23,129 nucleotides of DNA, taken from contig NMRA01000016.1 of the NCBI GenBank assembly GCA_002633005.1, positions 1,142,207 through 1,165,335 on the forward strand, written 5' to 3'. The notes below the pieces were generated by a model. That model had not been told where the DNA came from, made no database searches, and saw only the letters and a program-made list of their open reading frames with translations. Source of the stretch: Phoronis australis (taxonomy: Eukaryota > Phoronida > Phoronidae). The stretch's first letter is position 1. Each line of letters opens with the position of its first letter. Of the stretch, positions 8,500 through 18,380 are shown piece by piece. Position numbers and translations under genes: made by a program.

Positions 8500-11400
8500 A
8501 TGTTGAGCTGGTTCACTGCTGGTATCTGTGCTGGTGCTGCCTACTGTCTATATTTGCCTCTTCCCAAAGGATATGAAGAACCATGGAAAACGCGCTTTAT
8601 TCTCTACATTGTGGGCTTCTTTCAAGTGATGGTAAGGTGGAAGTGACATTTATGGGTGCATCTCACACTGAAATCAAGCATGGCATGGGTCTGAATTGTT
8701 CAAAATCTGGGGTCGGATTCATGAAACATGATTTAAGACTTAAGTCAGAAATTCGGTCTGGTGCCGCTCCACACAACTATTTCTGAAAAAAAATAAATAT
8801 TACTTGAGCAAAAATACAGTCTCTGAGAATTAACACACAATTGTTGGTTATTGAGATCTATAGGGTCTGATTTGCTCAACATTATCTTTTTTTCAGCAGT
8901 TGCAAGGTGGAAGTGTAAGGCCAAATTTCTGTCTTAAACCCCGTAGTCACTTTTATGAAACAGACCCTCTGTCAAGAGCAGTGTTAATTTCACAGTGGGC
9001 ATGATGAGACAGCCAGATGAAGTAACTGAGGGGAAAAATCATTGGTCAAGAACTTTTGGAAACTAAACTGAAATTTTCTTCTGGCATTGCAGAGCCGTCT
9101 AACTCCTCGTGGGGAGTAGTATAGTCGTATTCTCTCGAAAATTGTGCCATCTTCTGTCGTTAGGACAGTAACTCCGATGCCATGGCCGCTATAATACCCT
9201 GCTCAGCCAGGTCCACAATGCCCGGAGAAAATTTTTAAAGTCGGTCTTGAAGTTTTTTTTTATTCGAGTGTATTCGTCTCAAGAGTGTTATGTACAACTG
9301 TTGCATAAAGGTGGTGCGAACTCTCATCTTGCTATAGTCTCCTTATCGGCATCTACTGCAACTTCAATAATATCGCATTTCTGCTACTTTCGTCAGATGT
9401 CTGCCGTCAACTACATTGGTTGCTATGAACACCCATTGGGTTTCTTCAAATTCTTGTCTGAGCGAAGCAGGAAGTCAGGAAAACGTGACGCATCGCCAGG
9501 GCTCAAGGTGACGTACTATGAGAAATAGCAAATTACTTCCAGCAATCGTATTTACCGCTTGACTTGATACAGCTAGAATATCCTGAGCTACAGACTTGTC
9601 TTTTATGGTATATTTCCGTGTCAAATCATGTCCACCCATGACTGGTTGTCATGGTAATCAATGGGCTAAAGGATAAAGCATTCAGTGGTATTTTTACTGC
9701 CATATTTGTGTTGGTAGCTGGAGAACAACTTGGTCACGTAACCCCTCCCCGAAATCTCTGTATGGTTCAGAGCATGACGTAATTTGTGACGACGGAAGTG
9801 CCTTAAGGTTATGTATAACCCTTTTTCACAGATTTTTGTCAGTCTCCAGTTACATATTAGATATTTCAAAAAATGTTTTTATTAGAGGTACACGTAACCT
9901 TTAAGCTACTATTTTCAATTTTTGAGTGTTGTCTCATTTGTGGTTTGCTAACTTCAGGTGTCAGACAATATGTTTGATGGTGTCCCTGTACGTGTGTATG
10001 ACCCTGAGGGACGTCCGGAGAATTCAGTAGCCGTGGTGTACTTCCACGGAGGTGGATGGACAGTTGGCAATGTAGGTAAGAGATAATTGCTATGGCAACC
10101 ACTCGGCAGTATCCGATGCTGCTGGGATAACTTTGCAGCCTTTCATAACACTTTTAATTGTTGTGAAAGTATTTCGTAAGTAATTGCTCAAGTTGCTTTT
10201 CTCCATTTTTTAGGAAAACTACTTTGGTTCTTTATATTTTATTGAGGAATTGGACAAATCAGTATTCCAGTTTTCCACGGTATTTTGTTCTAATTTATTT
10301 AAGTACTACATGATANATAAAGCTGGTGCGAACTCTCATCTTTGCTATATTCTCCTTATCAGCATCTACTGTAACTTCAATAATATTGCATTTCTGCTAC
10401 TTTCGTCAGTTGTCTGCCGTCAACTACATTGGTTGCTTTGAACACCCACTGGGTTTCTTCAAATTCTTGTCTGAGCGAAGCAGGAAGTCAGGAAAACGTG
10501 ACGCATCGCCAGGGCTCAAGGTGACGTACTATGAGAAATAGCAAATTACTTCCAGCAATCGTATTTACCGCTTGACTTGATACAGCTAGAATATCCTGAG
10601 CTACAGACTTGTCTTTTATGGTATATTTCCGTGTCAAATCATGTCCACCCATGACTGGTTGTCATGGTAATCAATGGGCTAAAGGATACAGTGGCAGATC
10701 TACGATTTCAGTAAGGGGGGGTTTAGGATTTGAGAGAATCCGAGGCGCGTAGCGCCAAGGAGAAGGAAGGTCGTGAGAGGGTTTCCCTCCTCCCGTGTAA
10801 GATTTTTTGGGATTTTTAGTAGCTAATTTCGTTTTTCTGGCGATTTTTTTTCCAATTTTTATTTTTGATCCTGTCCCGAGGGGGGGGTTTAAACCCCCTG
10901 AACCCCCCTGTAGATCCACCTCTGGGATAAAGCATTTAGTGTTTTTTTTACTGCCATATTTGTGTCGGTAGCTGGAAAACAACTTGGTCACGTAACCCCT
11001 CCCCGAAATCTCTGTATGGTTCAGAGCATGACGTAATTTGTGAAGACGGAAGTGCCTTAAGGATACGTATAACCCTTTTTCACAGATTTTTGTCAGTCTC
11101 CAGTTACATATTAGATATTTCACGAAGATGTTTTTATTAGAGGTACGCGTAACCTTTAAGCTACTATTTTCAATTTTTGAGTGTTGTCTCATTTGTTTTT
11201 TGCTAACTTCAGGTGTCAGACAATTTGTTTGATGGTGTCCCTGTGCGTGTGTATGACCCTGAGGGACGTACGGAGAATTCAGTAGCCGTGGTGTACTTCC
11301 ACGGAGGTGGATGGACAGTTGGCAATATAGGTAAGAGATAATTGCAATGTCAACCACTCGGCAGTATCCGATTCTGCTGGGATAACTTTGCAGCCTTTCA

Positions 11401-14400
11401 TAACACTTTTAATTGTTGTGAAATTATTTTTAAGTAATTGTTCAAGTTGCTTTTCTCCATATTTTAGGAAAACTACTTTGGTTCTTTATGTTTTATTGAG
11501 GAATTCGACAAATCAGTATTCCAGTTTTCTACAGTATTTTTATTCTAATTTATAAGTACTACATGATTTTCGATAGTTTTTTAAAATTTTTTTCATAGTA
11601 TGTGGAATAATTGCAATTATATCTACAAGTGATAGTATTGTTGCTTAGTTCTGTTTTCACCTTTTACATAAAACGGTTCTGTACAGCTCTATAGATATGA
11701 TACTAGACTTTGAATAGTTTCTGATTAAATTCCAGATCTCTTTGACCAGCCCATGCAATATTATGCGATGAAGACTGGAGTACTTTTTGTTTCTGTTGAG
11801 TAAGTGTTCTTTACTCTGTGTTTTTCTTTTTTGTGGTACATGGGAAAATGAGTTAGATCTTTTTGCTACAAATGCATTGTCATGTCTTCCCATTCATGTT
11901 TGTGCTGTGCGTGGAGTTCTTAAGATACCTACTTCCATGGCTATTCTGCTACGTTATCTGTTTGGATGGCTTCAATAACTTATCTCCGTAAGTATATTGT
12001 TATTGATTCATATGTGGTTAAGATAATTTTTAACAGTGTTCATTAGTTATATTCCTTAAGTTCTTCTATCCAAACAAAATTTTGAAATTTCACATTTCTT
12101 GAACAAGCTCTGTAGCCAAAGCTTGAAGACTATACATCTCAAATATGACTGAACAAATTTACCTGGGATTCATAGTTATAATTGTTGTGTTAAAGCAGAA
12201 GTCTTCATCATAACGGCTGGGAGCAAGCTGTCCCTCATCAGAATGGTTGAAATGACATGTCATGATGGCTCTGTTATTGGGAGAGAGGCTCATTTTTTGC
12301 CATGTGCTGTACATTAAGAGGACACTAAACACTATTATTTTGGTGATTTCAACCAATCCTCATTCTGTCCCCTGGGCCCGGTCTCCAGTCTTTTTACTCG
12401 AAATGGAACTCGAAGTTAGGATTGGCATTTTCTACTCTACTTTTGGGCGAACTCACGATAAGTGTCTATTATTCTATGCTCGAATACACAATAACTTACG
12501 TAGATAATTTATTGCCCTTAGTTCACAGTTTGTAAACCCAATATTAAAGCAATAAGTTCGAGTTTGAACTCGAAATTTCGAGTTTTTACTCGAGTTTGTA
12601 GCACGAATATAAGGGTCTTCAAGGGCAAACTTGAACTAGAAACTCCTATGCATAAACTATAATGTATTCGAGCACAGTCTGATAACCAATTATCTTAAGT
12701 TCGCACAAAAGGAGCAGAGAAATTGCCAAAAGTAGTTTCAAGTTCGTTTTGAGTACAAAGATTAGAGACCGGGCCCTGATAATGCTTCATGTGCCTGCAT
12801 CCCCAAATTCCATCCAAGCATCGAAATTACTCTGTACACAGTTACAAAGCTAATTTGTCACCCGGAGTTTAAGTCCAGTGTGTGTCTGGGTATAAGTCTG
12901 GTGATTTGTACCGCTGGTTTGTATCGTAGGTAGAGACACCTTGTAAATGGCCGTGACCTACTCTGATCATCGTCAATCACCTCCACCCAAGACTTCTGTG
13001 GTTAACCGGCTGCACACAAGGTGGAGTTGCTGCTGCACAAATTTTGTTCTGTGGCGTTCAATATGTTGATATGAGCAAAGAACAACTCTTCATATTCTGT
13101 CGTATAGTCTCGTTATTTGTGTTGTCCTTTTCTTAGCTACCGTCTGGCTCCAGAACATGTTTATCCCAGCGCTGTTGACGACTGTGTGGCCGCCACCAAG
13201 TATCTGTTGAACAATGCTGCCTCATTTTTGGTTAATCCAAACCGTGTCGCTGTCGCAGGTAAGCTTGAAAGAAAGTGATCCGGATTAAATATTGGTTGCA
13301 CTAATTGTGTTTATTATACACCCATATATACATATGTGGGTGTATATTGTCCTCATCTGCTGCTGTATCTCCTAAACCTCAGACAGATGTGTTCCTATGA
13401 AGTAGACAACACCTGACAGCAAATTTTGAACACATCCGACTACCTCTGTGCCCCCTAGTGGAATTTTTATTACTCGTGCTTTTCTATATCTTCTGAATTC
13501 TTTGAGGGATGTTCATGAAATTTGGCTAACAGGCTTCTGATGAGAAGACAATGACATTGTTTTATGTTGGAACACATTTCACAATTCTGTACCACCTTGT
13601 GGCCATTTTTAAAATTTTAAGTGTGTTTTTGGCACCTGGCTTTTCTGTCTGCCAAACTACTTGTCTGAATGAAGGATCATCTTGAAAATTGGCAGATGTT
13701 TTCTTGATGAGGAGACCAGGCTTTTCTGTCTGCCAAACTACTTGTCTGAATGAAGGATCATCTTGAAAATTGGCAGATGTTTTCTTGATGAGGAAACCAC
13801 AGCGGACGTGTATTTTCGGACGGGTTTGAGTTTTCTGGCACCCCGAGTGGTTACTTCGCATGAGTTTTTTATTTCCGTTACTTTCCAGCTGTGTCTCCTA
13901 ACCCTTTTCAGGAACTTAGCTTGGGAAATTTGGCGGATACGTTTCTTTAGAGTTGACAACAGATGGTGACAAGTTTCTGACCATTCGAACTACTGCTGTG
14001 CTTCATATTGGCAGATTTAGTTTTTAATCTTTTCCTGTGTATCTCCAGTGTTCATTGGTGGATTTTTGTGGAATTTGGCAACTAGGTTTTCTATTAAGGA
14101 TACGGCGGCACATCACTTTTGAACAGATTTGAAGTATCACAATTTTTTATACTATTTTGAGTCTGTTTTTTGGCGTTCACCTCATTATCTGCCAAACCCT
14201 TTAAAAGATATTTACGCAACGTAGTAGATGTGTTCTCATTAGAAGACAATTGCTGATGTTGTTTTTTGGGTAGGTCTGACTACAGTGGTATCTCTTAGTG
14301 GTGATTTTTTTGTCGGGTGTATCTCCTTAATCTTTTGCAGGTATTTTCTTATAAAGGTGCCAACGGCGGCCCATGCATGACTTTTGGGTGGTTCCAACTC

Positions 14401-15892
14401 TTGCTGTACCCCTTAGTGGCAATTCTAGACTTTTCGTATGTCTCTGTATCTTCAGAATTCAACGATGGTTTTTCGGGAAATTTGGCAGACTAGTTTTCAA
14501 AATAAAGATGACACTTTGATGTAGATTTAACACTGCATCAACTAGCGGCCATTTTTATTATTTTGTTGTCTACCTCTGTGTCCACTAAGCCTGTCAAACG
14601 GTCATTATGAAAAATAGCAGATATGTATTTACTGACAAGAGCAAAACTGATGTGGATTTTCGTATGTTTAACTACTGCTGTACCTCCTAGTGGCATTTCA
14701 TTGCATCTGCAGATGAATCTTTCAAACCCCGTGGTACGGTAGATCTTTTAGAAATTTTACTAGTGTATTCCTGTCAACTTGAAAACAGGCGTCCGGAGGC
14801 GACTACCGCTGTGCCTCCTAGTGGCAATTAGTTTTTCCACATTTCTCCCTGTATCTTTGGAGTTCCCTGATGGATTTTCATGAAATTTGGAAAATGACCC
14901 TGCCTTCCCTTTTCTGATGGGTTCAATGTATTCTGCGTCATCTAATGGCCGTTTTTCCGAGATACTAATAGATACTTGTAGAAGCATACCATTTGCATTG
15001 CGGTCATGGTTAAATTTCTACACTCTGTGTTGCTCTTGGTAAAATTAACAAAATTGACATTGCTGTTGTACATGTTAGTACCATTATTTAAATTTCATAT
15101 GTTAAGAGTGTTCAATAAATCTCAATGCTGATTTAGATTTGGTGGTAAATAATGTACTGCACTTAGTATAGTACTGTATTGATTCGTTCAATAGTAGAGT
15201 GCATTCCACTGTGTGTTTTGTATTCTATAGGTGATAGTTCTGGTGGTCACTTGTCAGCCGTTGTCAGTTTGAAGCTGAGAGATGAAGCCTTCCCCATCCA
15301 ACCAGCAGCGCAGATACTGATCTACCCTGCAACCCAGGCAATGGACTTCAACACACCGTCCTACAACCTATATGGGAACTACAGGTGTTTAACAAAATTC
15401 CAAATGATTGCATTTTGGAGTCTCTTCCAGAAAGGCACGGCAAATCGAAGCAATTTAAACACATTGTGGTACAATAAGCACGTATCACAGAGAGTGCATT
15501 CCAAGTTCAGAAGCCGATGTGATCCATTTAGCTTAATACCCACCCAATATTCAGGTCTAACCTCGTGCCATACCAGAAGACAATCTTATAGTGACGCCGT
15601 CGATACAACTTACGAGTCGCTGTTTACGGATCCCTATGTGTCGCCATTGTTGGCCGATGACCTTTCAAAATTGCCCAAGACTTACATTGTCACCGCTGAG
15701 GTTGATGTTTTGCGTGATGATGGAATGATGTACGCAACACGACTGCAGCAAGCTGGAAACGATGTCACACATCGTCATTATTACTCTAGTTTCCATGGAT
15801 TTATTTCCGGTCCACGAGCCAGGTCCAATGATCTAACTGTGAAGAAAGTGGCAATGAAGGAGTTGATAGATTACATCCAGACCAATATCTAA
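8500..15892 (+). CDS. Gene B: complete AADAC/NCEH1-like serine esterase with a duplicated exon 2-3 pair
   Basis: Exons: 1 at 8500-8631, 2 at 9397-9507, 3 at 9958-10075, second copies 2' at 10410-10520 and 3' at 11213-11330, 4 at 11736-11799, 5 at 13137-13258, 6 at 15231-15892. Using one exon 2 and one exon 3 gives 402 aa in one frame, matching the usual AADAC length. Residues 4-20 are hydrophobic and followed by PLP and EEPW, the type II signal-anchor arrangement of AADAC, which places the catalytic domain in the ER lumen. HGGGW is at 111-115, YRLAPE at 143-148, GDSSGG at 183-188 (Ser185), Asp341 in DVLRDDG, His371 in FHG; these lie within four residues of the human catalytic positions. GDSSGG replaces the commoner GDSAGG, which should be tolerated. 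NRS at 254-256 is a possible glycosylation site. The ATG lies one base after a tttcag acceptor-like site, so a 5' UTR exon may lie upstream. No clear AATAAA follows the stop closely. Substrate is not predictable. Confidence 0.93.
8707..8971. mobile_element. Foldback element in gene B intron 1
   Basis: The left part (8707-8825) and the reverse complement of the right part (8855-8971) align imperfectly over about 110 bp. Shared blocks in order: ggggtc/agggtc, ttcat.aaa, tttaagac, cagaaatt.gg, then ctgaaaaaaa and ttgagcaaa. A long stem with a short spacer, no coding potential, typical of foldback MITEs. No target duplication identified. Confidence 0.55.
9397..9507 (+). other. Gene B exon 2, first copy
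   Basis: A 37-codon exon, phase 0 to phase 0, preceded by cgtcag and followed by gtgacg. It encodes residues 45-81, with YEHPLG and ending SPGLK. It differs from the copy at 10410 at three bases: two replacements (Met45Leu, Tyr54Phe) and one silent change. Because both ends are phase 0, exons 2 and 2' could be joined in series without breaking the frame, adding 37 residues. Confidence 0.85.
9958..10075 (+). other. Gene B exon 3, first copy (HGGGW exon)
   Basis: A 118-base exon, phase 0 to phase 1, preceded by acttcag and followed by gtaaga. It carries the oxyanion-hole motif HGGGW at residues 111-115. It differs from the copy at 11213 at four bases; three change residues (Met86Leu, Pro101Thr, Val120Ile). 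The asymmetric phase means only one of the two exon-3 copies can be used per open mRNA. Confidence 0.85.
10410..10520 (+). other. Gene B exon 2', second copy
   Basis: Second copy of exon 2, 111 bases, with intact acceptor (cgtcag) and donor (gtgacg). It is 108/111 identical to the first. Joined to exon 3 of the first copy it would be read one base out of phase and meet TGA at the eleventh codon; joined to exon 1 or exon 2 it stays open. Confidence 0.85.
10689..10924. mobile_element. 236 bp non-autonomous DNA transposon (MITE) with 5 bp target duplication
   Basis: Present in unit 2 of the gene B duplication and absent from unit 1. The termini are imperfect inverted repeats: cagtggcagatctac at the left, and the right end reads cagaggtggatctac when reverse-complemented. 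The flanks are ggata (10684-10688) and ggata (10925-10929); the empty site at 9671-9675 has a single ggata, proving insertion with a 5 bp target duplication. The interior has G-rich and C-rich arms and no coding capacity. The CAGTGG-type end resembles hAT-like families, but the superfamily is unproven. Confidence 0.85.
11213..11330 (+). other. Gene B exon 3', second copy (HGGGW exon)
   Basis: Second copy of the oxyanion-hole exon, 114/118 identical to the first, with intact acttcag acceptor and gtaaga donor. Phase 0 to phase 1, so it joins exon 4 at 11736 in frame. If joined directly to exon 3 it gives TGA at the seventh codon. Confidence 0.85.
11800..13136. other. Gene B intron 4
   Basis: From a strong gtaagt donor to a ttcttag acceptor. 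Apart from the foldback at 12372-12778, the sequence is AT-rich and has no recognised exon, repeat or RNA gene. Confidence 0.5.
12372..12778. mobile_element. 407 bp symmetric foldback element in gene B intron 4
   Basis: The ends read ctgggcccggtctc, and cagggcccggtctc when the right end is reverse-complemented. The two halves remain similar along about 200 bp, sharing actcgaa/actcaaa, cttttg..gcgaact, gctcgaataca and ttgccctt. They meet at a perfect 18 bp palindrome, aactcgaaatttcgagtt (12567-12584), whose centre coincides with the element midpoint. No protein coded. No certain target duplication. CAGGGCCCGG-type ends suggest a hAT-like MITE, but this is inference. Confidence 0.75.
13345..14965. 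repeat. Degenerate tandem array, unit about 130-160 bp, in gene B intron 5
   Basis: A recurring order of phrases can be followed through about eleven decayed units: gaaatttggcagat, then ttttct.atgaggagac, then about 60 bp later ctactgctgtacctcctagtgg, then a tctgtatctt.tgaatt phrase. Forms of the cctagtgg box occur near 13455, 13595, 13845, 14292, 14412, 14540, 14688, 14818 and 14940. No continuous reading frame. Two adjacent segments (13638-13718 and 13719-13799) are an almost perfect recent 81 bp duplication. Confidence 0.7.
13449..13461 (-). promoter_or_regulatory. CTCF-like motif match
   Basis: The plus strand reads tgccccctagtgg, which fits the reverse complement of the vertebrate CTCF core consensus (CCASYAGRKGGCR) at every position. 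Weaker matches recur in other units of the same array at 14407-14419, 14681-14693 and 14812-14824. CTCF is conserved across Bilateria, but binding here is not shown and the match may simply reflect the repeat consensus. Confidence 0.35.
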
Positions 15893-16250
15893 TTTGACAC
15901 TTGTCATTTTCATAATATACAGTCAAATTATTGTAATTTGATTTTAAATACCGTCAGATTTAAAGGATGTGAATCTACTTCTGTAGGATAGGAGTTTGTT
16001 AGATAGACTATATAATCTTGTCTTTAGACTAATCAACCTTTGACTCCATAAGTTGTGTACTTCTTCGATAATGGTCTGTGACATTCAGCCAATTAGAATG
16101 CGTAGACAAGATGTTCTGACACATCATTCAGATGCAGTTTGTCCTATGCTATTTATTGGGTGTGAAGTATAGAGTCAGGAGAATATTCATGCGATAGTCC
16201 ACCCACTGTTTACAATTCAGCATTCGGCAATTTCATAGACAATGATCATA
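15893..16250. other. 3' flank of gene B
   Basis: AT-rich sequence after the TAA at 15890-15892. No canonical AATAAA close to the stop; presumably holds the 3' UTR. Nothing else recognised before the LINE fragment begins. Confidence 0.4.
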
Positions 16251-18380
16251 GCATGCGGGTGCTTTGATTCAAAATGATTAAAAATCTTGGAAAACCCAGG
16301 ACTGGAAGTGATGGGTTTATGGTTGAGTTTACTAGTTCTTTGGAATGGCATAACACGCTTTGTCTTGAGGTCTCTCACTATACCTTTGAAAGTGGACAGT
16401 TGTCATCTAACCAACTTTAAGTTACAAAAGCGTTGCCTAAGAGTGATAAACCAAGGGAATTCTTGAAAAATGTAAACCCAGTACCTTATTAAATAATTTT
16501 ATTTTAGATTCTATAACTGAACGGATAAAATCTGTTTTGGACTATTTGATTCATGAGAAACAGAAAAGGGTTCCTAGCGGGAAGACATATATTGTGATTT
16601 TAGGTCATGTTTTATGAAAGGAGTTCAATGGAAGCACCCAACTCAAGAATCCTGTATACGCCTGCTAGCTAATCTAGATATATCTGTTGTTAATAAGTAT
16701 TCTGCCCTTAAAAGACAGATGGGCAAGGTCTATTGATGATGTTATGCAATATGCAGAAGGAAATAATGTCCTTGGTTTTCTTGTGATTGTCGATTTTTAA
16801 AAAGCATTTGGTTCTTTGTCATGAAAATAAATTTCTTTAGAATACATTGATACTGTTTAATTTTGGAGGAGAACAGAAGATGATAATGTTATGGGGGGTT
16901 CGCGAGCCTGTATATTACAATGTCATGTCCTTGACCTATTTCAAGACCTATAGGGGTTGTAAACAAGGAGATCCCTGTTTCCATATTTATTTTTACTTTG
17001 CATAGAAGTACTGTGATTAATGACAAGATTTAACGGTAATATTAAAGGTATCGAAATCAGTGACACCTAACACTTACGTTAGTGGCCAAGTTACAGAAAG
17101 TGTAGATTCCAAATTTAGGCAATGGCGAAGGAAAGAAGGAAATAAAACATTGAATCACTGGTTTAGGCATAATCTTACCGCGCTTAGGAGGGTCACAGTT
17201 GTGAAAACGAGTCTATTACCAAAACTTACCCATTTGTTCATCACACTCTCTCTCAAAATAAAAAAAAACTTTTTTTTTAATTTCCTTGAGGTCAAAAATG
17301 ACATTGTAGTTAGAGCAGTTACAATCCAGGATTATGACAATGGCGGATACAGAATACTCCACGTGGCTTCTTTCGTAAGGGCACTGAAACTTACGTTGAT
17401 CCGTGGAATAGTAAACGCGTAACATATTTGTGGATATATTGGGACTGAAGTATTCTGGAGGAAACTCAGACTTTTATGGTGTCTCAAAGATGATTACTGT
17501 AATGTCATCTGTTCTTAAATTAAAAATAAGTTCTGGGTGGATATATATTCCGTCTCGAAATAACTTGTCAACTCTACCCTGGAGAAGTCGGCGTACTTCG
17601 AAAAACTTGTTACTCAGCTCCTCTGATATAACTTCAGTCAGAATGAGGAAAAAGTAATTTTTTAAGAAGTCATTGACTGATAGAGAAGTAAGATATATGA
17701 TATAATGGATACTGATGGATTTTTTTAGATTACGCAACATTTGTAACAAGTTTTTCTTTAAACTTGTGATATCAACTTTTTACGGACTTGGGAAACCAAT
17801 ACTGTTTGCCTGTTTCGGTGAGAAAAATTGAACTACTAGTCAGTTGTACTGCGTTTACCACATTATCCGGAAATAACTGCAAAAAAATAAGAAATGATGT
17901 GCAGCAGGTTACAATATATTTATTTGTGATGTAAGGATAAAACCGAAAGTATATGAGTACAGGATAAGTGGATTTCTGAAATAAGTAATGAATCATGGGT
18001 TGGAAAAGAGTGTACTTTAATACGTTTAATTTTTCTCTTAGATGTTGGAATAAGATGTTTCAGCAATCGACTACTTCTTAAGAGTATTATGTGCAAATTC
18101 ATGTTTTGTGTAGGGGTCAGGAGTCTCCCGGATGTAGGCCTACATTTTCTAAGCAAGCCCCATAACTTCTTAAAGCTTCATCGATATTTGTGAACATTAA
18201 CGAACGCTATCAAAGATATATACTCGTTAACAAATTTAATTTTCATTCTAGCAAATATCACATATATCGTCAAAGATTTTGGGACACTTTACCATTTGTT
18301 CATGCTTTTGGGAATATTTTAAAACAGTACTTTACAACAGAGAAACAATATCTTTGGAAAGAATGGACAGCGTGAATGAT
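16250..18380 (+). mobile_element. Decayed non-LTR retrotransposon (LINE, L1/Tx1-like) reverse transcriptase fragment
   Basis: Frame-shifted translation recovers the order of a LINE reverse transcriptase. GSDGF followed by VEF at 16304-16327 matches the SPGSDGLPAEFY region. SHYTFESGQLS (about 16374-16406) matches the SLN.AFE.G.LS region. A motif A remnant IVDF*KAF lies near 16785-16810, RGCKQGDP at 16952-16975, and IKGIEIS at 17041-17061. The next recognisable block, RRVTVVKTSLLPKL (about 17187-17228), is the post-catalytic region, so about 100 residues including the catalytic YADD box are missing. Stops and frameshifts are many. C-terminal similarity fades by about 18380. Inactive. The L1/Tx1-like assignment rests on motif style and is moderate. 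Confidence 0.75.

Larger units (their letters stand above)
9305..11567 (+). repeat. Tandem duplication of a 1.01 kb exon 2-exon 3 segment within gene B
   Basis: Unit 1 is 9305-10314 (1010 bp) and unit 2 is 10317-11567 (1251 bp). Removing the 236 bp insertion and its 5 bp target duplication from unit 2 leaves exactly 1010 bp. Both units start at ataaag before a ggtgcgaactctcatc stretch and end at ctacatgat. Similarity is high through introns as well as exons, so the event is recent or allelic. The single N at 10316 lies in the two-base junction between the units. Confidence 0.9.

Noticed and set aside
10671-11357. 228-residue minus-strand open frame
   Set aside because: It is antisense to exon 3' and runs through the MITE insertion; its two ends parallel minus-strand frames in unit 1. 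No domain recognised.
13321-13350. Palindromic cacccatatatacatatgtgggtg taken as a regulatory site
   Set aside because: A short imperfect palindrome of AT-rich simple sequence at the edge of the repeat array; not distinguishable from chance.
13345-14965. CRISPR-like array
   Set aside because: Unit of about 140 bp, highly decayed, no short identical repeats with unique spacers, and located in a eukaryotic intron.
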